In this document: positions 1 to 5,117 of the stretch, one piece after another
Position numbering within the stretch: the first letter of the stretch is position 1
Layout: each line of letters starts with the position of its first letter
Assembly: GCA_946631935.1 (NCBI GenBank)
Contig: CAMPAP010000125.1
Coordinates: forward strand, 1 to 10,271
Source of the DNA: an uncultured Lachnospiraceae bacterium
GTDB lineage: Bacteria > Bacillota > Clostridia > Lachnospirales > Lachnospiraceae
Direction of reading: 5' to 3'
Length of the DNA: 10,271 nt
Made by a program: the position numbers and the translations under genes
Notes under the pieces: model-generated
Database searches by the model: none
Seen by the model: only the letters and a program-made list of their open reading frames with translations
What the model was told of the DNA's origin: nothing

Positions 1-1
1 A

Positions 2-721
2 CTTGTGGGGGTTGTATGCAATAAGCTTGTGGAATCGGTTACGGAACCCATGAATCTTCTTTCAAAGGATATGGATATCATTTCTGCGGGAGATCTTTCA
101 CACAGGGCAACTTATATAAGAAATGATGAGATAGGTGATGTAGCCGAGAATCTCAACAAGATGGTTGACAGGTTAAGGTCAACTCTTTCCGATCTTGATT
201 ATGCCAATAAGAAAGTCGTTGCGATGTCCGAAACATCCACAAAGGATCCCCTTACAGGTATCAGAAATAAAAAGGCTTATGAACAGATGCTGTTTTCCCT
301 GGAAGATGAATTCAGAAAAGGTCTTAAAAATTTCGGGCTTGCAAAGATCGATCTGAACGGCCTGAAAGAGATCAATGACACCTTCGGTCATGAAAAAGGA
401 AACGAAGCCGTAAAAAAGCTTTGCTATATTGTGTGCCATGTTTTTGAGCATTCCCCGGTATTCAGGACAGACGGAGGAGAATTCGTTGTGATCCTTAAGG
501 GGGAGGATTATAAGAATATCGATGCTCTTTGTCTTGAATTTCACGGTAAATTCGTTTCGATCTCAGGGGATGAATCTCTTGAGCCATGGGAAAGGATAAG
601 TGCTGCCATCGGATATGCTCTTTATGATGAGCTTGATGACAGGACCATAGATGATGTATATAAGCGTGCGGACAGTGAATTGCTTGAATGCAAGAGTCGC
701 ATGATCCCCGGAAGAAGGTGA
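2..721 (+). CDS. HAMP-GGDEF signalling protein, 5' end outside window, degenerate signature
   Basis: The frame is already open at the window edge, so only the last 239 residues are present; a membrane or sensor region probably lies upstream. Counting from position 2, residues 1-8 look like the end of a membrane helix. A HAMP linker follows (about 10-60), with the usual Pro (TEPMNLL), AGDLS and DEIG elements. The GGDEF domain (about 82-239) opens with DPLTGIRNKKAYE and has the metal-binding Asp in KIDLNGLKEIND. Active members make cyclic di-GMP from two GTP at the inner face of the membrane. Here the signature reads DGGEF (157-161, bases 470-484) instead of GGDEF: the first Gly is Asp and the metal-binding acidic third position is Gly. 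GHxxGD also reads GHEKGN. No RxxD inhibitory site is seen just upstream. I infer an inactive cyclase, perhaps a GTP- or partner-binding module. The domain call is secure; the activity call is inference. Confidence 0.88.
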   Translation, partial: LVGVVCNKLVESVTEPMNLLSKDMDIISAGDLSHRATYIRNDEIGDVAENLNKMVDRLRSTLSDLDYANKKVVAMSETSTKDPLTGIRNKKAYEQMLFSLEDEFRKGLKNFGLAKIDLNGLKEINDTFGHEKGNEAVKKLCYIVCHVFEHSPVFRTDGGEFVVILKGEDYKNIDALCLEFHGKFVSISGDESLEPWERISAAIGYALYDELDDRTIDDVYKRADSELLECKSRMIPGRR

Positions 722-722
722 T

Positions 723-2069
723 CTACTGCTTACCGGGAAGAGTCATGAAAAAATGAATGCAGAAGGGTATGCAGATGATGCATGTCAGGATATCTGCGGC
801 GGCCTGTGCGATCTGGATTCCGAGAAGCCCAATTGCTTTACTGAGTATCAGCAGAAGCGGGATGAAGCATACTCCGCTTCTTAATGTGGACAGGATGGTG
901 GCTCTTACCTTATAACCGATACTCTGAAACAGCATATTGTTGCATACGCTGAAGGGGATAAAAAGAAGTGAGATGCACTGGGCTTTCATTGCAACGGTGC
1001 CTATCTCCACAACCAGGTCATCGTCCCTGAAAAATCTTACACATTCACCTGCATGGAAAAATATAACAAGGGAGACTGCAGTAAGAAAGCATGACCCGAA
1101 TATGAAAGTAAAGAAGAACCCGCGTTTTACGCGGGAATATTTTTTTGCGCCGAAGTTGAAGCCGGAAACCGGCTGGAATCCCTGCCCGATGCCCAGGGTC
1201 ACGCTGAAAATGAACATGCATATCCTGTTTACTATGCTCATGGCGGATATTGCTTCATCTCCGTAAAAGCCTGCGGATTTGTTGAGTGTCATGGTGCCTA
1301 TGCTGGCAAGCCCCTGACGGGCAAGGCTTGGAAGTCCTGTTGTGATGACTTCCATAATGGTTGCCATATCAAAGGAAGCATATTTAAGTTCAAATGAGCA
1401 CTGGGTTTTTCTCATGACAAACATGGCAAAAAGGATTGCCCATGAAATATGCTGTGAGACTGCAGTGGCAATACCGGCACCAAGGATACCCAGGTTAAGC
1501 TTCATCATAAGAATATAATCAAGGAAGATGTTTAAGATCCCACCGGTTGTCAGGCCGATCATTGCAAAAAACGCACGACCCTCATACCTTAAGATATTAT
1601 TCATAACACAGCTGGTTATCAAAGCAGGAGCTGCGATAAGAATACATAATGCATAAGTCCTGGCATAGGGGAGTATGGTATCGGTGCTTCCGAGAAGATA
1701 CATAAGAGGCGTAAGAAACACTATCCCGAAGATCATGAGTATGACAGCTGCAATAAGCGCTGTATAAAACGTTGTGGAAGAATATTTATTTGCGCTTTTT
1801 ACGTCCTTTGCACCGAGCTTTCTGCTGATAACACTTCCGGATCCGTGACCGAACATGAAGCCCACTGCCTGGAGGATGGCCATCAGTCCCAATACAACAC
1901 CTGTCGCACCGCTTGCCTGGGTGTTTATCTTTCCCACAAAATACGAATCCGCAGCATTGTAAAGACTGGTTATCAGCATGCTTATGGTAGTGGGAAGACC
2001 CAGCTTTAATATGAGAGTCTCAACTCTCTGAGTGGTCATCATGTCATATTGTGAAGCGTATTTTTTCAT
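723..2069 (-). CDS. MATE family multidrug/solute exporter
   Basis: This 448-residue polytopic protein has the length and pattern of the MATE (multi antimicrobial extrusion) family: two related halves of about six helices each. The N-terminus has LKLGLPTTISMLITSLYNAADSYFVG-like sequence, with the conserved Pro in helix 1 and the N-AD-FVG loop. The second half restarts near residue 240 (TTGLPSLARQG) and carries GQGFQPVSGFNFGA, typical of the family. Such proteins sit in the cytoplasmic membrane and export cationic drugs or metabolites using a Na+ or H+ gradient; the substrate cannot be read from sequence. The ATG start is preceded by a weak purine-rich site (AAGAAAAG) and a promoter-like TATGATATAAT. 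The TAG stop lies one base from the stop of the convergent HAMP-GGDEF gene, with no terminator between them. A perfect GC hairpin with a T-run on the opposite strand lies inside this gene at 1119-1146. Confidence 0.93.
   Translation of the reverse strand: MKKYASQYDMMTTQRVETLILKLGLPTTISMLITSLYNAADSYFVGKINTQASGATGVVLGLMAILQAVGFMFGHGSGSVISRKLGAKDVKSANKYSSTTFYTALIAAVILMIFGIVFLTPLMYLLGSTDTILPYARTYALCILIAAPALITSCVMNNILRYEGRAFFAMIGLTTGGILNIFLDYILMMKLNLGILGAGIATAVSQHISWAILFAMFVMRKTQCSFELKYASFDMATIMEVITTGLPSLARQGLASIGTMTLNKSAGFYGDEAISAMSIVNRICMFIFSVTLGIGQGFQPVSGFNFGAKKYSRVKRGFFFTFIFGSCFLTAVSLVIFFHAGECVRFFRDDDLVVEIGTVAMKAQCISLLFIPFSVCNNMLFQSIGYKVRATILSTLRSGVCFIPLLLILSKAIGLLGIQIAQAAADILTCIICIPFCIHFFMTLPGKQ
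1119..1146 (+). terminator. terminator-like hairpin antisense inside the MATE gene
   Basis: On the + strand CCCGCG (1119-1124) and CGCGGG (1130-1135) form a perfect 6-bp GC stem with a 5-base TTTTA loop. It is followed by AATATTTTTTT (1136-1146). This is the form of an intrinsic terminator. It would act on transcription continuing past the HAMP-GGDEF gene, which has no terminator before its convergent neighbour. The same bases encode SRVKRG in the exporter, so chance is possible. Confidence 0.45.
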
Positions 2070-2093
2070 ATTTTCAGTCTTTTCTTTCGCTAA

Positions 2094-2125
2094 ATTATAT
2101 CATATTGTGGAGAGGAACATGTAAA
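2094..2125 (-). promoter_or_regulatory. putative promoter for the MATE gene
   Basis: Read on the minus strand, TTTACA (2120-2125, one mismatch from TTGACA) precedes TATGATATAAT (2094-2104). Using TATGAT as the -10 gives a 15-base spacer and using TATAAT gives 20; neither is ideal. The location just upstream of the exporter start supports it. Confidence 0.35.
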
Positions 2126-2135
2126 AGTGTATAAT
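2105..2135 (+). promoter_or_regulatory. putative promoter for the truncated histidine phosphatase remnant
   Basis: A perfect TATAAT at 2130-2135 lies 33 bases upstream of the remnant's ATG. The best -35 candidate, TTGTGG (2105-2110), is 19 bases away, so the -35 is weak. It overlaps the minus-strand promoter region of the MATE gene, so the two would be divergent. Confidence 0.35.
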
Positions 2136-2167
2136 GATACAAATGACAGCTTTATGAGGATATATGA

Positions 2168-2251
2168 ATGAGAATAGTATTTGTAAGGCATGGTGAACCT
2201 GATTACGAAAATGACTGTCTGACTGCAAGGGGACATATTCGTAAGGGATGA
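2168..2251 (+). pseudogene. N-terminal remnant of a histidine phosphatase (phosphoglycerate mutase-like) gene
   Basis: The 27-codon frame begins MRIVFVRHGEPDYENDCLT, the start of histidine phosphatase superfamily proteins. RHG carries the histidine that is phosphorylated during catalysis, and the Glu-Pro-Asp-Tyr and CLT-RG pattern continues the family fit. A good ribosome site, GAGGA (2156-2160), sits 7 bases before the ATG, and a TATAAT lies further upstream, so the gene's 5' signals survive. After LTARGHIRKG the frame stops at TGA, whereas intact members run about 150-240 residues. No later part of the family (the second catalytic His region) is recognisable before the next gene at 2338. 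I read this as an internally deleted, decayed gene. A sequencing error is unlikely to explain it because too little DNA remains for the full protein. A functional 27-residue peptide is not excluded but has no support. Confidence 0.7.
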
Positions 2252-2337
2252 TTTCGAACTTATAGAAGATCCCATACTTGAGATCGCATGTGATGCAAGA
2301 CACGTGGGACTAAGATAAAAACAGCAGATATGACTTT
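2252..2337 (+). other. decayed DNA after the phosphatase remnant
   Basis: This stretch separates the remnant from the stop of the minus-strand membrane protein. A different frame, open from 2247 to 2318, reads DDFELIEDPILEIACDARHV and then ends at TAA. I do not recognise it. It could be the 3' side of a deletion junction or out-of-frame phosphatase sequence. No clear terminator for the minus-strand gene is visible. Confidence 0.3.
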
Positions 2338-3825
2338 TCAGTCCCCGGCATCTTCTTCGACTTTTATCGATGATTTATGATAAAAATCCGCCATGAATCT
2401 GTTTGCTTCCGAGTCCGGATCCGAACTTATATCAGTCCATCCCAAAAACCAGGGCATATTTGTATATGGTTTAAAGACTATATCTGAATCACCGGAATGA
2501 AGAAGATCAAGTCTTTGTGTGTATTCTTCGTGGAAAAGTTCAGCCTGACCGCTTTTCAGATAAAAATCCGCACCGAATGCAGAGTATGTTCCGATGGGAT
2601 TAGGCTGTATCCTGAAAAAGAATATCCAGGCTGTAAGCCAGATGACGGCTGCAGGCCAGATGACATATCCTTTCCATTTCTTTCTGCCGTTTGTTTTTAT
2701 CTGTGACAAAAGTCCCAGAAAATAAGTCATGTTTATCCAGAGAAGAAGCTGGAAGACCAGCTTTATCACATTTATCACTCTTGAAAGAACAACTTCACCC
2801 GAAGAGTACAGATTCGGAGTAAACCCGGATGCATAAAGGCATACGGACCATGCCGCAAGTATAATGAAGATCCTTATCTTAAATGTTATCCCGGACATTC
2901 TTACTATCCTGTATGACACCGGAAGGGCGATGAGGAAAAGAAGAAGAGTCCTCCAGTCAAGGAATCTATCCAGAAATTCAAAACCTGTTTTAAATGATGC
3001 GATTATGGCATCAAAAGCTCCCATCCCCTCATATGCGGATGCTCTTTTTGTATTGCCGGGAGCAAGAAGGCAGAGCTTTGCACCGTAAAAGTCCGCTATC
3101 AGGGAAGGGATGAGAAACAGAGCTCTTTTTTTGCAAAAATACAGACCTGCCGCAAATATACTTACGGAAACTATCAGCGACTGGAGCACTGTTACGAAGT
3201 TGGAGCCTGCAGCGCAGAAGATAAGGGCAGCGGATAAAATGCCATAAATAATATTTTCATAAAGCTTTTTTGATACAAGGGTCATTACGGATGCGCATAT
3301 GGAAAGGAGCCATATTGAAAAACCCAGGATATATTTGACTCCGCTGTTGTACCAGTAAAAACCCTGCTGCGCTGTGTAGATAAAAAGAACGGTTATCTCG
3401 CAGACGATTGCAGCTGAAGAAACCGAGTCCCATTTTGCGGCTCTTAAAAGCTTCCTGCATATCATGTATATAAAAACAAAAACTGAGAAAAGAAGGGATG
3501 TTATGATCATGACGATGCCGATAAAGTGGTATTTTTCACCCCATATAACAGGGTCTAATGCCATCATCACCCTGGCAAAATATGTTCCTTCCCATGCCCA
3601 CCACATCTGACGTGCGTGGACTACTGCGCCTGTAAGGTAGGATGTCCCGAACTGTTTTGCCCATGCCACGTTCCCCGCAGCTGCACCGTAATCATCATAG
3701 TAAGGTATTGAATAGTATGAGAGCCTGTATATGGGGATCATGGTAAGGATTAGTCCGGCAAGACAAATTAAAGCCGTCACTTTTTCCGAAAAAGTATATC
3801 TGAACAGTTTGATCGTTTTTTTCAC
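2338..3825 (-). CDS. polytopic membrane protein, DUF6056-like (possible GT-C-type glycosyltransferase)
   Basis: The 495-residue protein has about ten hydrophobic segments (for example around 17-36, 100-122, 138-153, 165-184, 192-230, 292-308, 317-336, 357-374 and 386-404) and a soluble C-terminal tail of about 90 residues. After the first helix comes YYDDY (42-46), with an acidic pair in the first outside loop, as in GT-C glycosyltransferases that use lipid-linked sugars. LLAPGN (253-258) and the tail pattern (Y..R...L near 435, then PWFLGWTDISSDP near 458-470 and a final SI) resemble DUF6056 proteins as I recall them. The role, perhaps in cell-surface glycan modification, is inference. The GTG start is chosen because AGAGGA sits 8 bases upstream and the following MKKTIKLFRY gives a positive, inside-facing N-terminus. 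It is divergent from the rnhA-like operon and shares its promoter region. Confidence 0.8.
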   Translation of the reverse strand: MKKTIKLFRYTFSEKVTALICLAGLILTMIPIYRLSYYSIPYYDDYGAAAGNVAWAKQFGTSYLTGAVVHARQMWWAWEGTYFARVMMALDPVIWGEKYHFIGIVMIITSLLFSVFVFIYMICRKLLRAAKWDSVSSAAIVCEITVLFIYTAQQGFYWYNSGVKYILGFSIWLLSICASVMTLVSKKLYENIIYGILSAALIFCAAGSNFVTVLQSLIVSVSIFAAGLYFCKKRALFLIPSLIADFYGAKLCLLAPGNTKRASAYEGMGAFDAIIASFKTGFEFLDRFLDWRTLLLFLIALPVSYRIVRMSGITFKIRIFIILAAWSVCLYASGFTPNLYSSGEVVLSRVINVIKLVFQLLLWINMTYFLGLLSQIKTNGRKKWKGYVIWPAAVIWLTAWIFFFRIQPNPIGTYSAFGADFYLKSGQAELFHEEYTQRLDLLHSGDSDIVFKPYTNMPWFLGWTDISSDPDSEANRFMADFYHKSSIKVEEDAGD

Positions 3826-3833
3826 AAATTTAG

Positions 3834-3839
3834 TCCTCT
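3834..3839 (-). promoter_or_regulatory. ribosome binding site fixing the GTG start of the DUF6056-like gene
   Basis: On the minus strand AGAGGA lies 8 bases before GTG (3823-3825). There is no ATG in a better position, so the GTG is the likely start. Confidence 0.7.
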
Positions 3840-3851
3840 GAACCGTCCTTA

Positions 3852-3860
3852 TGGTATAAT
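3852..3860 (+). promoter_or_regulatory. extended -10 promoter for the rnhA-rluF-ligA-metA cluster
   Basis: TGGTATAAT (3852-3860) is a perfect extended -10 (TGn plus TATAAT). No TTGACA-like -35 stands at 16-18 bases, as often seen with extended -10 promoters. The predicted start near 3867 would give a leader of about 65 bases containing three U-runs before the TTG start of the RNase H gene. Confidence 0.6.
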
Positions 3861-3883
3861 ATTACAAGTTTTTGAGCTTTCAA
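3856..3883 (-). promoter_or_regulatory. promoter for the DUF6056-like gene, overlapping the divergent one
   Basis: On the minus strand TTGAAA (3878-3883) and TATTAT (3856-3861) are separated by 16 bases, a good sigma-A-type arrangement. The -10 box lies on the same base pairs as the + strand TATAAT, so the two polymerases could not bind at once. Upstream A-tracts on this strand (complement of 3894-3921) could act like an UP element. Confidence 0.55.
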
Positions 3884-3893
3884 AAGTATAGCG

Positions 3894-3921
3894 TTTTTTT
3901 TGTTTTTTTACCACTTTTTTT
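3894..3921 (+). repeat. three closely spaced T-tracts (A-tracts on the minus strand)
   Basis: Runs of 8, 7 and 7 T lie at 3894-3901, 3903-3909 and 3915-3921, directly before the RNase H ribosome site GGAG (3922-3925). On the + strand they form U-runs in the leader. On the minus strand they are A-tracts roughly 10-40 bases upstream of the divergent -35. A weak AT hairpin (TTTTGA 3870-3875, TCAAAA 3880-3885) precedes them, but it is too weak and too distant to call a terminator. Confidence 0.6.
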
Positions 3922-3930
3922 GGAGACGGT

Positions 3931-4416
3931 TTGTCAGGAAAGAATACCATAGATGCATATGTTGACGGGAGTTTTTCAGTTTCATCCGGAGTCTATTCCT
4001 TCGGATGTGTTTTTCTGCCTGAAGACGGAACTGTCAGAGTGCTGTATGGCAGCGGTAACGATCCCGAAAACGCAAAGCTAAGAAACGTGACCGGCGAGAT
4101 GCTTGGTGCCATGAATGCCGTGCTGTGTGCCATAAAGAGCGGATATAAGGGTATCAATATATATTATGATTATGCGGGCATCGAGTGCTGGGTGACAGGG
4201 GCCTGGAAGTGCAAAAACGATCTTACAAGGTCATATTCGGTGTCAATGAACGGATGGAAGAGCCGTATCGATATCGGTTTTTTTAAGGTTGAAGCCCATA
4301 AAGGCTGCAAATATAACGAACTTGCCGATAAAATGGCAAAAAAAGGGGCTGAATGTCCCGGGATTCCCGAAACAAAGCTCATCGGAGACATGGAGATATG
4401 GACTCAGGAAAAATAA
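3931..4416 (+). CDS. ribonuclease HI family protein
   Basis: This enzyme cleaves the RNA strand of RNA-DNA hybrids in the cytoplasm, clearing R-loops and RNA primers. The 161-residue protein carries the whole catalytic set: Asp12 in YVDGSF, Glu56 in NVTGEML, Asp80 in YYDYAGIECW, His123 in VEAHKG and Asp133 in NELADKMAKK. These match E. coli D10, E48, D70, H124 and D134. The D-Y-x-GI-x-W and GAWK elements are those of the clostridial/Bacteroides RNase H group. Many of these have an N-terminal viroplasmin-like hybrid-binding domain, which is absent here. The start is TTG, 5 bases after GGAG; no ATG or GTG fits in frame before the catalytic Asp. The 3' end overlaps the next gene by 19 bases, so translation is probably coupled. 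The rnhA symbol is plausible, but another RNase HI may exist elsewhere in the genome. Confidence 0.9.
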   Translation: MSGKNTIDAYVDGSFSVSSGVYSFGCVFLPEDGTVRVLYGSGNDPENAKLRNVTGEMLGAMNAVLCAIKSGYKGINIYYDYAGIECWVTGAWKCKNDLTRSYSVSMNGWKSRIDIGFFKVEAHKGCKYNELADKMAKKGAECPGIPETKLIGDMEIWTQEK

Positions 4417-5117
4417 GACTCAATAAATATCTGGCTGAGTCCGGAATATGCTCAAGGCGTGAAGCCGACAGACTGATCGCAGAAGGCAAAGTTACGGTTG
4501 ACGGTAACATAGCCCGGGTGGGACAGGTGCTTACAGGCTCCGAAAGGGTCGAATACGAAGGAAGGATCCTTAAGGGCATGGATAAGACCGTGGTCCTTGC
4601 TTTTTATAAACCAAGAGGAGTTATCACTTCTGAAAAGGACAATCATGCCGAAAAGCTTATAAGCGACTATATCGATTATCCCGTGAGAGTCACATATGCA
4701 GGAAGACTGGACAAGGATTCGGAGGGACTCATCCTTCTGACAAACGACGGCGGTCTCATCGATCATATGATGAGGGGGGCAAATGCTCACGAGAAGGAAT
4801 ATCTTGTTACCTGTGATAAGGAAATTACGGATGACATAAAAGACAAACTTTCACAAGGAGTGTACCTTCCCGGACTTAAGCTTAAGACAAGACCCTGCAA
4901 GGTTTCCATAAAGGGAAAAAATGTAATGAGCATCACCCTTACCCAGGGGCTTAACAGACAGATCCGCAGAATGTGTTTCGAGGTGGGGCTGAATGTAAAA
5001 AAACTCAAAAGAGTGCGGGTCATGAATATCACGCTGGGAAGCCTGAAGCCCGGTGAGTACAGGGAACTTTCTCAGGAAGAGATAAAAAGTCTATGGCAGA
5101 TGAAAAAAAGATCCTAA
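4398..5117 (+). CDS. rluF: 23S rRNA pseudouridine synthase, RluF-like (RsuA/RluB family)
   Basis: The 239-residue protein has an N-terminal S4 RNA-binding domain (about 5-50; RLNKYLAESGICSRREAD, then GKVTVDG) followed by an RsuA-type pseudouridine synthase domain. The catalytic Asp is D105 in AGRLDKDSEGLILLTNDG. The C-terminal part, HEKEYLVTCD (131-140), TQGLNRQIRRMC (182-193) and KKLKRVRVMNITLG (201-214), resembles E. coli RluF, which converts U2604 of 23S rRNA, more than RluB or RluE. It lacks RluF's long basic tail. The target base is therefore inferred. An upstream in-frame ATG at 4353 exists, but I chose 4398: GGAGA (4384-4388) is well spaced from it, and the extra 15 residues would lie inside the RNase H frame and are not family-like. 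The gene overlaps the RNase H gene by 19 bases and ligA by 25 bases. Confidence 0.87.
   Translation: MDSGKIRLNKYLAESGICSRREADRLIAEGKVTVDGNIARVGQVLTGSERVEYEGRILKGMDKTVVLAFYKPRGVITSEKDNHAEKLISDYIDYPVRVTYAGRLDKDSEGLILLTNDGGLIDHMMRGANAHEKEYLVTCDKEITDDIKDKLSQGVYLPGLKLKTRPCKVSIKGKNVMSITLTQGLNRQIRRMCFEVGLNVKKLKRVRVMNITLGSLKPGEYRELSQEEIKSLWQMKKRS

Noticed and set aside
179..544. Minus-strand open frame of 121 codons opposite the GGDEF domain
   Set aside because: It mirrors a well-supported GGDEF coding sequence, and its translation resembles no family I know.
937..1266. Plus-strand open frame of 109 codons opposite the MATE gene
   Set aside because: It is antisense to conserved exporter sequence and has no recognisable product.
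2090..2303. Two overlapping minus-strand frames in the gap upstream of the MATE gene
   Set aside because: They read across promoter-like DNA and the histidine phosphatase remnant on the other strand, whose RHG start is a far better explanation.
4353..4397. Upstream ATG giving a 254-residue RluF-like protein
   Set aside because: The added residues lie wholly in the RNase H coding region and are not family-like. The ATG at 4398 has a well-placed GGAGA and gives the normal S4-domain start.
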